Positions 1 to 13,318 are shown, numbered from the stretch's first letter. The stretch is 64,000 bases of DNA from Alisma plantago-aquatica (GCA_963693085.1 OY856410.1:563741906-563805905); one strand, 5' to 3'. Numbers and translations: made by a program. Notes: generated by a model not told the origin, from the sequence alone.

Positions 1-1130
1 GTTGGGTTTTAGGGGAGGCAGAGAAGGCAGTGGAAACAAAAATTTTCTTTCTCCCCGAACCCAGTATAAAGGAATCGCATCAACATCTATACAGTAGGAA
101 GGATGGTTTTTAGAGGCATACCTTGTCCCGAGGCTTGCTCGGCGATTTTACCTCATGGCTTGTGCGGTCTTCACCTCCTGTCTTTGATGGTGTCTGTGTA
201 GCTCCTGGTCTAACCGGGACTTTCAGGATTGGCAGTTGTCCTCCTAGCGGCAGAAGTCTCCCGCCTCTATAGTAGTCCACACAGACCACCTGGAACTCCG
301 ATCTCCTTGTCCCACAAGGAATCGGAAGGAGTCATACCCTCCTGTCAGCGTACTAGTCACCGACATACTCTCCTGCAACCAATTGTTGTTCTACAGTTGT
401 CTTTCCCTTGTTGTTCCTCCCTGGATGGGTAGAACTTGCTCGGGCTCTCTCGGTTACCACAACTAGAGAGAACGACAACTTTGCAGAGCAAATGGAGTTC
501 TGAGTTGTGATTTGAGAAGCCCCCAATACCCATATATATATAGGAAGGTCATGGGACATGGTTCTCTACCCCGGGAAATGCGAGATTAAAACAGGAGTAG
601 AAGGGTTCGAGATTTTCTAACAAATCTGACACACTGCGGCAGTTGAACCGATCGGTTCACACTTGAACCGGTCGTTTGGGCCCTTGAGCTGATTGGTTCA
701 AGCATGAGCCGATCAGTTCGTGGTCCTGGTTCAACTCGAATTGACTTTCCATGTTTGTTTCCAACTAATCAACTATTAGTCCTTGTCCAAATCAAATTTG
801 TACAAGTGAAACAAATAGATCTCTATTTTCCAAACAAGCTCGGTTGGTCACCCGACCAGTTCAACAACTTGAACCGATCGGTTCATTGACCTGAGCCGGT
901 CAGCTCACCAGCCTGAGCCGATAAGTTCATCTCTATGAGCTGATCGGTTGGGGCAGCAGATCAGTCAATTGCAGTTCCAATCAATCTGATACTCCAATCA
1001 TCTTGTCCAACACCTTGAACACTATGATCTTGAACTATCAATTGATTGAGTGTTTAATTGAACTACTAAACTCCTTTAGTAATCAATCTAAACAAGATTT
1101 ATGAATAAACTCCTCTTCCATATTAAATCC
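1..1130. repeat. Unclassified repeat DNA with dyad-rich stretch
   Basis: I see no gene here. The short open frames have no recognisable domain and overlap each other on both strands. Between about 640 and 960 the sequence repeats variants of the self-complementary motif GAACCGATCGGTTCA at least six times, separated by 15-30 bases. A similar density of short palindromic motifs is known from non-coding parts of Sirevirus-type copia elements, so this may be a fragment of such an element. That assignment is inference. Confidence 0.4.
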
Positions 1131-2125
1131 TAAGTGTGTGACCCTGCAGGTCCATTTCACGTTGGCAGTGAAAGTCCATAACACTTATGACTTCACAAGC
1201 AAAGAGTGGTGCCTAGTCGCACATCAGTGCTACCCAAATGAAAAGGAAAGTTGGAGAACAAATTTCAATCCTACAATCCGTGAATGGTGTTACAGTGAAT
1301 ATATGATTCCTTTGTCACTGATATCCCAAATGAACTCGAGGCATAGAACAGTCATCATGTCAACGTTCATTCACTTTCTTGATCTCAGAGTAGATTGAAG
1401 GAGATATGTATGACATCAATATCACATACTGATCCACACATGTGTGTGCACGCCTATCTCAATCCTACTCATCATGTTGCCATGGATATCAAACTCCATT
1501 AGGAGGGACAAATCCCATATCTATCACTCACCCCTCAAAAAGCCTGATGTGTCAAAGCCACCCAATCATCACCTTTATAACAACCCATGTTTCAGGACTG
1601 CGTTTGATGATGTCAAAGTGTACCCAATGACATGTGTTGAGTGTAGTGATTTCATGTCTAAGAATCACACTCACCACCATCACTGTGAGAACTGACTGTG
1701 ACTACCATATCATGGTTCCATGTGTCAAACTCACGGTGGGTCTGTCTGATACACTTGTTCTCTAACAAGTACCTATGTGTTTGGTTTGATATCTCCATAT
1801 CATGACTAATGAGATTCTGTCATCAACCAACACCACAATCTAGTCTTGTGTGTCACTGCTGTCTATCTACCTTCCACAATGACATCCGACTAGGGACATA
1901 ATGAGAATGTACAAACTCTTAGCATCTGTATGATCTCATCGTTCAAGTCACGTACTTGAAGGCATATGTCATCGAGTACTGTCATTCTCTAGACATTCGA
2001 TTTGTTCTATCACTATCTCATATGACTGAACCAGAAATAATTGGAAGCTTGCCTTTGATGTTTATCAAATCAATCTTAATGTATCCCACCAATCATCCCA
2101 TTATTGGCTCTTAGGGCATACATAC
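1131..2125 (-). repeat. Probable LTR or LTR-element fragment
   Basis: Read on the minus strand, this stretch begins near 2122 with TGTATGCCCTAAGAGCC, which looks like the 5' end of a plant LTR. It continues as non-coding sequence to about 1130, where it contains CCTGCAGGGTCACACAC. No partner LTR, primer site or coding sequence was found in the window, so it may be a solo LTR or a truncated element. It abuts the truncated gypsy-type LTR at about 2136, which suggests that one interrupted or recombined with the other. Confidence 0.4.
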
Positions 2126-2135
2126 CAACAAGGGG

Positions 2136-3121
2136 ATCCAAGGAAAACATTTCAAAGAAAGGCATATACTTACCAAGGTAGAAGATGACCAAGAATCTCC
2201 ACAGGCATCACATGCAAGGGAAGTCTGACCACCAAGAGCTCCAAAATAGATCTCCTTGCTCCACAAGGCTCCAAGGACGACCAAACAAGGAAGGAGGAAG
2301 AGGATATCCAAAAATGACCACTTGAATGGAGAGATAAGTGGTTATTTACATGAGGGAAGAGAGAAAAGAGCAAGGATGAGGTGTCAACACCCTAAGGCAC
2401 CAAAGGGACACTTGTCCACCTAAAAAACCAACATGCAACCACATACAACCACCTTAGCCATACATGCACAAGATAGTGATACACTCTAGGTTGGGTCTTG
2501 ACCACCTAGGTCACCCAACATGGTTGTGATCACGACCCACCATGGAACACCATCCAAGGTTGCAACAAAGCACCAAGCATCAACATCGTCGAGACAAGAG
2601 ATCACCACTCACACCCTAGGTCGAGACACTCTTATACAAGGGAAACTATTTCAACCCAAGACCAACCAAAACCATCTAGATCATGAAAAAACACCTAGAG
2701 GGGGTGTCTCGACCGTGAAACCTACAAAACAAGTCCTAGGTTGTGACATAGGTCATTATACCCACAAGGTACACATAGGTCGATACACACACAACCCTAG
2801 AAACCCTAACCACCACCAAGGGTGCCACCACTCAACAAAGGCTCAAACAAGGCACCCACTCATTTCTCTCTCCTCTATATGATGTCAAGAAAGAGAATTA
2901 ACACCCTAGAGGTGGAAAATTACACATCAATCCCCTACTTTGGGTAAATTGCGATTTGCACCAAAACTAGAACATAAAGCACAAACATCATCCAAACAAG
3001 CTCAAACTAGAGACTTGATCTCTCCACAATCTCTAAGATCATCTAAATGATTAGAGAAGGTTATAATCACATAATCAAGCCAAAGAAAATAGGGATAACC
3101 CAAAACCTAGGTTAGATGTCT
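2136..3121 (-). repeat. Truncated 3' LTR of the gypsy-type element
   Basis: Direct repeat of 7886-8859, with many substitutions and small indels. On the minus strand it begins TGTAAGACATC just after a G-rich tract (TTTTGGGGGCGAAATCCC, about 3140-3160) that could serve as a polypurine region. The copy stops at about 2136 where an unrelated LTR-like sequence begins. Confidence 0.6.
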
Positions 3122-3329
3122 TACAAGCCATAAACCTCTAATAGGGATTTCGCCCCCAAAATCCTCAATGAAAAGAGATGGGTGCTACCTCCGCATCTCT
3201 ACCTCGAGCTCCAACTTGGGTCAACCCAAATAGATATAAAATCAGATCCAGACACATCAAAATGAAATAACTTCATCTGACTTGTCTCTACATGTAAGTT
3301 GACCTCTCCTTTTGGCTAACCCAAGGCGT

Positions 3330-4600
3330 AAAGCCTAGTTGTCGCCTGTCTAGAGGAACCAACCTGTGACACATGTCCACATCCTCATCCTCCACCACTA
3401 TTAAACTATTGTCTCTATGAGACCTACTGGCTCTTCCTCAATTGTTCGGTCACCTCATCACCTTTTACTAGACAGACCCGCCTCAGATGTCCTACTTGCC
3501 CACACTTATGGCAAGTCATGGTCTCATACGGTGGCCTAGATGGCCCAATCACTGGCACATATGCTATGATGTGGGCTCCAACAAGTGGAAAACTATAGCA
3601 TTTGCCATTACCTGGTAACCACTATGTCAGTGCACTAGACTTCTATTGTGTTGGTGGTGATGAGAACCTAGGCTCCTTAAATCCACCTAATGACTATTTT
3701 TGGTACTAAGCAGATCTCTTGTTGGCACCTTTCTCACGCTTCTCAACCATATATCTCTCTATCCTCTTAACAAACTCCTTGAACATGGAAAAACACTCTT
3801 TGTTCTGTAAGGTTGTTGCCTACGTCATCAACTCTGCACTCAACCCCTTCTCAAAATGTCAAATCCTCTCCTGATCTGTCACAGCCACGTGAGGACAAAA
3901 CCTCAACAACTCCATAAACTTCACTTTGTACTCGTTGATCGACATGGGTCCCTACTGAATCCTCTCAAATTGGTTGATCTTCTCATCAAGGTACGTCTGA
4001 GGAAAGTACTGATTCACAAACTCTCGTCATAACTCCTCCCAGCTGATAGCAAACGTAGCCTCTTTTCCTCTTCTATGGCCCACCAATGTCCAGTACTCCC
4101 CTTCAAAAGGTACACTACATGCCTTACCTTGTCTTCTTAGGGGATGTTGAGTATCTTGAAGGCCTTCTCTAGCTCTATCAACCAAAGATCTGCATCTGTT
4201 GGATCCATTATACCAGCATACTCCATATCTCCAACATGCCTCACCCGCTCAAAGGTCTTTCCTGACACTGGAAATTCCACATTGTGGATTGTTGCTTCTA
4301 TTTGAGAAACGAGCATTCTGTCTTCCATATGTGTAATCGTGTCCATAAACTATCCAAACATGGACTGAAAAGTGGGATTTTCCACTACTGCAGAGTCGAT
4401 CTATGGAATCTCAAGCACCCTCTCCTCAACATCATGTCTCCTTGCACCTCCACCTGGTGTAGCAACACCACTCTCAGCAATGTGTTCTTCGTGTTCTCCA
4501 GCCATATTTTCTACTCTTCTTATTTTTCTACACAAGAAGAAGTCATTATAAGATAGACTGGAGGATACTAGAACAGACTCAAACCCTAGTCCTAGGTCCC
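3330..4600 (-). pseudogene. Decayed gypsy gag
   Basis: The minus strand encodes broken gag-like peptides. One open piece (4346-4137) contains a stretch resembling the plant gypsy Gag N-terminal domain: MDPTDADLWLIELEKAF, comparable to the DP.EA..WL...EK.F signature of that family. Lower down, at about 3545-3478, the minus strand reads a CCHC zinc knuckle, CHKCGQVGHLRRVC, the nucleic-acid-binding motif at the end of Gag. Stops and frameshifts separate the two pieces. The gag lies directly behind the primer site, as expected, but no pol follows. It would have coated element RNA in cytoplasmic particles; here it is dead. Confidence 0.6.
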
Positions 4601-4640
4601 TATAGACTCAATGAACCTAAAGCTCTAATACCAACCAAAT

Positions 4641-7600
4641 TGTGACACCACGTGCCACGACAAGAGAGATAACTCAAAACCAAACTGCGGAATTAAAACT
4701 AAGCAAATGAATTGTCGAAAAAACATAGGAAATTAAAACCAATTTCATAAAAGCACCATAGGTTGAAACGTTTCATATATAAGTCCACAAAAGGACACCT
4801 GGATCAATAACATATATCACAAGGTATTTACATCATTGTTCCCAAACATTCCTATCATCAACCTGTTACATTGAGAACTTGTTACACACATATATATACA
4901 TATGCATCTGCCATAGCTATACACCAAAAGGCACCCATGCCAAAAACCTCATATTGATAACATCTCCACAAAACATATTGAAAACACTCCCATGACCTGA
5001 GTGTACAAGGATGACTCTAGGACTCTATCACCAAACGACTAGTAGCACTTCCAACCTGGTCAGCTACTACTCTTGTTGTTGCTCTTCCTATACTACACGA
5101 TCTCCACCATGTCTTGCATAGCCACCTAAAAGATGTGGAAACCCACAGGGTGAGACCAAACACCCAACAAGAGATATAACTATCTGTCTATTAATGCACA
5201 TATACTTAAAAAAGTAGACAGCATATTTAGCAGGTTAAGCAGATTTAGTTAAATGATATGTATCTAACAGATAAAGAAAGATAAATGATTCTAGGCAGTT
5301 ATCACTAAGCAGTATAACAATTAATATTCTAAGAAGTTATATGAAGAACATGTATATCATTTATCAACTAAACTATACAAAAGCAAGGGAAGGCTTCAAC
5401 CAATGTTATCCATATTTGTTCCTATGCAAAGGCACTACACGACTGCCATGAGGAGATGTGGTATACCACTCATACTCTAACTGACCACTGCTAAGTTAAA
5501 ATCAGAGCCATACAAGGTCCATAGAAGAGTCAGAATCTATGACCTCTCCACACCTCTCAGTCAGCACAAGAGAAACACTACAGTGACATAACATATGATC
5601 CATCTGCAAAATAGCCTAGCCTACCTTGGTATATAGGCATAGTGCAATGAAGCAGAGCTACGACCTGAAATTGCACTCCTGTCAGGGTATGGCCCACAGC
5701 CAATCTTGTGAAAGTATATACTGAGTGACGTCACTGAGCTACGACCCGTAGCCGCACTCCTACCAAGATATGGCCCATAACCAATCCTATAAATGCATAT
5801 ACTCAATAGTATATGACTTTGATCTTCCCACTAAGGGAGAACTCATTTCACCATACAACACTAGGACTGACATTGTAATGGATCTATGGCACAGGGAACC
5901 TACATGATTATGATTCCACTTAATTAGTTATGCCAATTAAGTGTCTTTTAGTATCAATCAAATTACAACATATAAAGCCATAACAAACTCTACAAGAAAA
6001 GGGTATAGTACAACTTGAGAAGATATAAAATGTATAAGGTGTGAACTTGTCACATCATCACATAGCATTGTAGCATTTCCATCCACAAGGTTGTCATCAT
6101 TATCACATAGCCACACAAGGTTGTCACTAATGTCACATCCCTATGGGATATCAATCCCTCAATCATAGCTCTAAATGTTATCACTTCAAATCATGCACAA
6201 GGCACCTGCCAGGTCATAGGACCCTAGTTGCATCATTCCTGCAGCACATGTGTCTCATCATGCCTCATCGGGGCTCATTTAACCTATAGAACATCATAGT
6301 AAACATAGTGTACACTAGCCATGATATTTAAGTGCATATCATCTTCATGGTTGGACATTCATAAGCAAGAAAGAGAAATCATCATAACATTATAGCCATT
6401 CTAAGAAAGAGAAGCAACACATCAATATCTCTAGATTAGGGTTAGGGCTCCACACTTATTCGGTTAGGGTTTGTAGTTATATCTCATCACCAACCCTGGG
6501 TACGCCATCTCCCCATATCCTTGGAACACTTTAGCATTGAGAAATATGATTAGGGTTGATTGAACCATCATCTAAATAGCACTAGACATAGTTCAATCAT
6601 TACTCACACACGTGTCGTTTAGGTGTCCAAGTACACGTGTCAACCACCCAATATTCATGTGTCACGACCACCCATCATACATGGGTCAAGACCATCTAAC
6701 ATTTAGGTGTCTCGACCACCAAGAGCCATGGGTTGTGACCACATACAACCAATGTGTCGTGACCTGAACACAACCAAGGTGTCACGACCTCTCATTAACT
6801 AGGGTTTTGACCACATGCTAGGGTTAACCATCAAAGCAAACATGTTGCGACCTCAATTTCAAAGGAAACAACTCAACCCAAAATAAAGGATGTGTCTTGA
6901 CCCACTAGGGAGTAGGTGTTGCGACCATCAAGAGGCATATGTCACGACCTCCACAAGGTCAGTTGTTCGACCCAAAACCCAAGGTGTCGTGACCCAAGAC
7001 AAAACAAGGTATAACAACCACTTAGGTCAAGCCACCACCAAGGAAAATGAACAACACTAAATCGGGTATTTACCAGAATTAAAATAGAAGGTCTCCATGG
7101 CTAAAATAGGAAATTATACCCAAGAAATCCATCATCCACATGGAGGATAAAACCTCATGCAAAATCGGTCACCAAAACCCTAAAACTTGCATCATGAGAC
7201 CACCATGAAAGAGACCTCAAATAAGAGAGAGAAAACATGTTTGACAGCACCAAAATAGAATCCAAACTTCATAGAACATCAAGACATTCATCTATCATGC
7301 ATGTGATCAAAACCAAGATCAAGAGATAGGGAAAAGCTGCCATTTCACCATAATCACTAAAATCGGGTATCAAACTAGGGTTTCAGATTACATTCAAACC
7401 AATCATGGTTTTATCACCAAAAAAGTACTAGGTCTTAGCAACATACACTACATGTTAAGGGAACATTTTAAAGAGAGAAAGCATCAACATTCATATAGGA
7501 AAAAATGCATTAATAGAGAAGGTTGAGTTATATAACCCACCTTAGGGAGCTCAACTTCAAAGATAATAGCTCCAAGAACACAATCACCAAGGGTGTTGAA

Positions 7601-8859
7601 ACCCAACAAAGACTCCACCTTTGGCCTCAAGAGCACCTCAAGAAGAAGAAGACACCAAGGTCAAAGATTACTCAAGAAAATGTAAAGAAGGAACCCTATT
7701 TCGAACCAAAGAAAGAAGGAGAAAAGAGTTGAGAGAAAAGAGAGGTGAAACCCCCTTTCACTTGGGTTTTGCCTTGTAAAAACATGGCCTATTACCCTTG
7801 TGATGAGGAGTTCTCTTATCAAGAACGGCCACTGTGTCAAAACACAGTCTAGGGCCATCGAAGGAGAAGAATATTGGGTAGGGGTCTAAGGAAAATGTTA
7901 CAAAGAAAGGCATATACTTACCAAGGTACAATATGACCAAGGATCACAACAAGCACCACATGCAAGGGAAGTTCGGCCACCAAGATCTCCAAAATAGATC
8001 TCCTTGCTCCATAAGGCTCCAAGGACGACCAAGAAAGTAAGGAGGAAGAGGATGGCCTAAAAGGACCACTTTCATGGAGAGATAAGGGTTTATATACATA
8101 AGGGAAGAGAGAGAAGGGCAAGGATGATGTGTCAACACCCTAAGGCACCAAAGGGACACTTGTCCACCTAAGAAACCAACATGCAACCACCTTAGCCATA
8201 CATGCACAATTGGTGATACTCTCTAGGTTGGGTCCCCCTAGGTCACCCAGCATGGTCACATTCGTGGCCCACCATGGCACACCATCCATGGTCACGACAA
8301 AGAACCAAGCATCAACATGACTGAGACAAGAGATCACCACTCACACCCTAGGTTGAGACGCTCTTATACAACGGTAACTATCTTGACCCAAGACCAACCA
8401 AAACCATATAGATTGTGACCACAACACCTAGAGTGGGTGTCTTAACTATGACACCCACAAAACAAGCCTTAGGTTGCAACATAAGTCGCTACACCCACAA
8501 GGTATACATAGGTCGATACACACACAACCCCAGAAACCCTAATCACCACCAAGGGTGCCACCACTCAACAAAGGCTCAAACAAGGCACCCACTTCTTTCT
8601 CTCTCCTCTAGATGATTTCAAGAAAGAGAAGGAACACTCTAGTGGTGTCAAATTGCACATCAACCCCCTACTTTGGGTAATTGCAACTTGCACCAAAACT
8701 AGCACACAAAGCATAAACGTCATCCAAACAATCTCAAACTAGAGACTTAAGCTCTTCACAAGATCTAAGATCATCTCAAATGATTAGATCAAGGTTCTAA
8801 GCACATCATCAATCCAAATCAAATAGGGCTAACCCAAAACCTAGGTCAGGGGTCTTACA
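4641..8859 (-). repeat. 5' LTR of the gypsy-type element
   Basis: This is non-coding, AT-rich sequence bounded by TG and CA and followed on the minus strand by a primer-binding site. It carries an imperfect duplication of about 80 bases at roughly 5649-5810 and a cluster of GTGTCACGACC-like motifs at 6605-6990. The 3' partner (2136-3121) covers only its first quarter, so the lower boundary rests on the primer site and the terminal dinucleotide rather than on LTR comparison. Confidence 0.55.
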
Positions 8860-9685
8860 ATTAGCACAAATGAAATTGTGGGTGGAAGAGTTACAGTTCC
8901 TCTTGTTAGCTGAGCAGGTCATATTGAAGTTTCAAAATCAACAATTCATGCATAGTTATTGAAAAGATTGGCAAGGTTGGATAATTCTTGAATGAAGGCC
9001 AACTTATTGGAAGAGGATTCATCGTAGACTACAGTAAAAAGAAACCAAAGTTTTTTATGATTGATCATAGATGAGGAGTAATGATGTAAGTACCCCAATG
9101 GGTGTCCAGATGGGAATACATCAAGGGGGTCCAACCAATCGACATACCTCCACAAAGATCAATTGAGGGAGTTTGGATCCAATTAGGGATGAGTCTACCA
9201 CCAATGGAGTGGAAAGGAAAATATGGCATGTTATATTTATTTTCTTGGATAGTGATGATACCAAGCTTATGAGACATGATAAACTTTCTAATGATCTGAA
9301 GAAATTTGTAGGAAATTGCACCACACACATTTGAGGAAGCAAAAATCATGTTCTAAAGTACGACAAAAGGCAAGGAGATGGAATTTAAGGTTTCAAATCG
9401 AGCATGACATCAGAAGGAAAACTAGAAGTCCTCATGTTGTTTATACCCATGTTCTTTTCTATTTCAAAAAGAGCAATATGACCTCTAGGAAGGAATCAAA
9501 GTTAATTCCTACCATCTTAGAGAAATTGAAGAAGTCATATCCCAAGAAAGGAGGTTTTGGTTGGAGTCCTAGCATGGATTAGAAACCATTTGAGAGTATG
9601 AGCTCATTTATATGATAGTATCGTCTTCCATTCTATTTCATCTCACCCTCTCATCTGCCATCCATTGAGACGAAAGATATACACA
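8860..9685. other. Gene-less stretch, nothing assigned
   Basis: Short open frames on both strands (for example the peptides at 9349-9065 minus and 9316-9582 plus) match no family I recognise. The sequence lies between the gypsy-type LTR and a hAT-like MITE. It may be an old transposon fragment, but no terminal repeats were seen. Confidence 0.3.
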
Positions 9686-10378
9686 TAGGGTTGGGCATAA
9701 AATCAAACTTGACCACCAGATCGGACTTGGCCGAACCATGTGGTCTGGTCTATTTAGCCAGGTAGTATGGTTATGTTTGGTTTGGAAGTTGTTCAAACAG
9801 GTCTGATGTAGTCGGGTCAAAGTCAAGGTGAGTGGTTAACAATCAAACAAAACTTGAACCGCTATATTAAATGCCTAGTTAAAAATGCAAATTTCTATTA
9901 TGATATTCTTTATTCATATAGATATATCATTATACTCATAAACATCAAAGATATCATAATGTGTATTCTCATAAAGTAGTCATGTTATGAAGAAAATATA
10001 TATATATATAAATAAGTGCCAAACTAACGATACCATCACCCCAATCATCTTAATTGGTTTATCGTAACCTTTTTGTTAGTTCTCTTTTGGTGAGACACGT
10101 TTCCACTTCCTCCTTAGCTTCATTAGATTATGGACAGTTATAGGCTTTGAAGTTGTTGAAAATCTTCACAATCGATGCTTATTTAAATGTGTTAGATGCA
10201 CTACTAGATACTACTAGTTTAGGACCGGACTTAGCCAAACTTGACCAAACGTTTTAGGTCAAGTTAAGTTTGGTCTTGATCCTGCCAACGATAAAGTTTG
10301 ATCTAGAATTTCTTTTGACAAGTATGTCTAGTTGGTTTCGGGATTAGATCAGATTTGACCAGACCATGCCCACCTCTA
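9686..10378. mobile_element. hAT-like non-autonomous element
   Basis: The ends are inverted repeats: TAGGGTTGGGCATAA at the left and the complement of TAGAGGTGGGCATGG at the right. A TAGGGGTGGGCA-type terminus is typical of plant hAT MITEs. The flanking octamers TATACACA and TATATATA match at six of eight positions, which fits a worn 8-base target duplication. The interior has repeated subterminal TTGACCA/TGGTCAA words and no coding frame. Confidence 0.55.
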
Positions 10379-10518
10379 TATATATAGAGAAATGCTAGGT
10401 GGACACCATTTTGGGACTCAAAATAGAACCTCAAACAATCTCCATCACATGTAGTGGAGATTACTTGGGGTTCCGTTTTGGGTTCGAAAACAGATTTGCA
10501 TAGCAAACCTCATATATC

Positions 10519-10558
<40 letters not shown>

Positions 10559-11885
10559 ACGGACTGATCAGACTGGACCGGAAGAAACTGAGATGGCCCA
10601 TCGTGTACGTTGCCATAAACGTCACAGTACCAAACGAAAACAAACAACTTCGTTTTGCTTCAACCCAAACGATGTTGCTGGGGTTGCAGCTTGTAGCATT
10701 GAAATTCCTGTTTTAAAATTGACGATGTGGATAGGTCTGACGTCGAACCAAACGAGCCCTTACTTCGGGTGAGGTTTCATTTCCCTCGTCCCAACAGCTG
10801 GCAGCTATTTTTTTTTTGTACTGCATATACATTACATCAGACTCTAAAAGTCAAACCACCTCTAAATAGACAAAAAAAATTGCATATATTCAGTTAAATA
10901 ACATTTATCAAAATAAACGTCCGTCCCTGCAATTGTCTTTTGTGTTCTTTATTTTCTGGTTTTGATATCATACGATGTGCTGCAGTTAGACCAAATTGGC
11001 CCTCAGAGAAATATCTATGCGACGATCTAGGCTGCTGATTAGAAAAAAAAAGAGCCTAAAGATGCTGACCCAGCTAGCTATCTCGACCATTTCAGTGCCT
11101 CGTCAGCATCCAGTCGAATTCCTGTATGCATAAATAAATACACGCGGATCTAGCCGGCCCCTATTGAGGAGTCTATGTGACAATCTAGTGTTCATGTGAC
11201 CGGCGTCATAGCGCATGCTGATGACGCATAGTCTTGTTGCTTCATTCTCATCTATATTCTTACGATACGCCTACAAGCTACAAAGAGACGATATTGCAGT
11301 GCACATGATATGCGGTTACTGTTCATCTTCATTTGTTCTATCTTAAGCGGTCTTGAAAGTTAACTGTTTTTCTACAATCGCTTTACTTCTCCTTGCATCA
11401 TGTTTAATAGATCAATTAAACAGAACACTTCTTCCTTTTGCTTCTAGTTTCGTCCTGTCCAGATGAGACTCGTTGGAAAAATTGATCGACGTGCATTTTT
11501 CTAAGTATCAGCGACCAGCTACACACGACCACCACAAATGAGTAAATACAATCTCGAGCAATAGAAGCGGGTGCAGTGAGATGTGACCTGACTGTTGGGA
11601 GAGAAATTCTGATACGACAGACATTAGATAATCATCAAATTATATAACTAACCATATGCTGAAACCGTACATGGGTTAACAAAAATCTTAGACCAACGAT
11701 GTAGTTTTCCCTTCCAAGGATATGTAATACAATATTTTCGCCTTACCTGGCATATACCAGACTGATAGGCAATGGGTAAACATACAGGGCAAACAATCAA
11801 TACGATAAACCTCCCTACCAGAATCAGCCAGTTAGTAACAACTATATGACACGTGTAAGCAACAGTAACTAAACCCTAAGCGACC
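10379..11885. other. 3' flank of the F-box gene; AT repeat and unassigned sequence
   Basis: A TA dinucleotide run occupies about 10517-10551. The stretch at 10730-10770 ends in a sequence whose complement is TAAGGGCTCGTTTGG, resembling a MITE terminus, but no convincing partner was found. From 11885 downward the minus strand is the 3' untranslated or flanking region of the F-box gene. I could not fix a polyadenylation site. No other gene is supported. Confidence 0.4.
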
Positions 11886-12384
11886 TCAATCTGCGACTCC
11901 CATCTCACATTCATATGGGTGGCCCTCCATCGAGTCCCCAGGGAGTTTGAGGCTCTTGATCTTCCCTAATTTCTCTGCCAGCTTGTCATCAGGCTCTACA
12001 TTCCAGCAGTACCTTAAGTCGAGTGACTCCAGCAGTGGCAAACAATTAAGAATCACCTCGACTCCATAATTTGTGACCCTGTTTCCCAGCAACTGTAGTT
12101 CTTGTAACCGTGGCATGTTATTTGCAATTGCAATGGCCTTATCACTGTTGAACTCTGGATTAGCAGCAAAATAGCTGTTTGGACTGAGGTGGCCGTGACT
12201 GTTGAGGCGGAAACACCTTAATGACGGGCAGTTCTGACCCACATAAGTGATCATTGTTCTGTAAACCCAGAAAAAAGAAAGTTCCAGCTCCTCCAGACCT
12301 GGACAATACTTCACAGCATCAGCCAATACTTCAGGACTGACATTCTTAGATTTCCAAAGATGAAGGGATCTCAATCTATCAGTC
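11886..12384 (-). CDS. F-box/LRR protein, 3' coding exon (SKIP19/FBL23-like)
   Basis: This exon encodes the C-terminal 165 residues (about 252-416) of an F-box protein. F-box proteins link substrates to SCF ubiquitin ligases through SKP1/ASK; the LRR region normally holds the target. Visible here are degenerate leucine-rich repeats: LRSLHLWKSKNVSPEVL, CPGLEELELSFFW, CPSLRCFRL, MPRLQELQLLGNRVT and LPLLESLDLRYCWNVEP. These follow the order of repeats in the plant SKIP19/FBL23 subfamily, including the AIANNMPRL and LDLRYC..V signatures. The exon starts after a pyrimidine-rich acceptor (tttcttaccag) at 12385. Its first base completes an AGG codon begun by the 5' exon 45.5 kb away. The stop is at 11886-11888. 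The substrate is unknown. Confidence 0.85.
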
Positions 12385-13155
12385 CTGGTAAGAAATCATA
12401 AATCAATGAGCATAGATGTTTCTCATCAATGAACATGCAAAATAAAAAGTTGGAATCAAGAACTCATCATCATGCAAGGGGAACCAGTTTTCAGAAATCA
12501 AGAAACAGGCTAGATTCAGATAATCATCGAAACGAACGACAATTATTGAAATTAAACAAACAATAAATTTCAAGATGAATAGTTTGAACCCACAGAGCAA
12601 CATTGCAAATGTATGAGTGACCCCCTTGTCATCCACATATCACATTTAATCAAGGGGTGAATAATAGATTACCCAGATTTAATGCTACGCTACTTCATGG
12701 GCGAACACGGGCTTGAACAATTCAAACCAACCCTTGATAGCAGCATTATCTTAAACAAAGTCGTACGATTAAGAGGATGACTATATGAATAATTGTCCAG
12801 AATTTAGCTAATTCTGAAAAAAAAAATTCACAACCTCTTTCAACCGGAAGTGTTTCACCTTAGCTAAGTCCTGAAATAATTAAATTTATATATGGCTAGA
12901 AATCCTAACCTAACGTCGAGAATAACATTTATAGATATTTATCAATAATATTGCCTCCATCACGGAAACCTGGTTAAAATTTATGTTAGTTACTGACACT
13001 TCTTTATTCCTTAAAAATGTTAATAATAGCATTATTACCAAGTTTTCAAACCCAACCCATAAAGCTCCTAGGTCTTGGGTCTCTATTTCAGCCTCAAGTC
13101 GACCTAGTTGACCTAATGACGTCAAGACGACATCATGAATAACTGACACATTAAT
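12385..13155. other. Intron stretch next to the acceptor, nothing assigned
   Basis: AT-rich intron sequence between the acceptor of the last F-box exon and the copia-1 insertion site. It has no domain-bearing frame and no terminal repeats. It is likely part of the ancestral intron. Confidence 0.5.
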
Positions 13156-13160
13156 ATGAG

Positions 13161-13311
13161 AGAAGATGAAGAAACAACAGAGGAAAACCCTCGACTTAAC
13201 GTTACTGTCGGGGTGCTTGTATTGTATAAACAAGAAGCTTTACATACTTTACACATAGCCCCCTGACCTTTCTTACACTTACAAGTAGGTCCCTACATAT
13301 ACATATCAGCA
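13161..13311 (-). repeat. 3' LTR of copia element 1
   Basis: Starts TGCTGATATG on the minus strand, the only difference from the 5' copy (T/C at the third base). It is flanked outside by the ATGAG duplication. Confidence 0.85.
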
Positions 13312-13318
13312 CTCCCCC

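Larger units (their letters stand above)
2136..8859 (-). mobile_element. Ty3/gypsy-type element, pol-less, with long LTRs
   Basis: About 980 bases at 2136-3121 are repeated in the same orientation at 7886-8859; both end on the plus strand in CTTACA. Read on the minus strand, the LTR starts TGTAAGACCCCTGACC at 8859 and appears to end at 4641 in CACA, giving an unusually long 5' LTR of about 4.2 kb. Six bases further is TTGGTATTAGAGC, one mismatch from the plant initiator-Met tRNA primer-binding site. A decayed gag follows (about 4600-3330), then a G-rich tract and the start of the 3' LTR at 3121. No reverse transcriptase, integrase or RNase H is visible between gag and the 3' LTR, so this is a deletion derivative. 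The 3' LTR is itself cut after about 985 bases. Confidence 0.65.

Noticed and set aside
13156..13166. LTR boundary of copia-1 at TGAAG (13167) with 142-base LTRs
   Set aside because: That border leaves no matching target duplication. Extending both LTRs to 151 bases yields ATGAG on both sides and places the primer site flush with the LTR.
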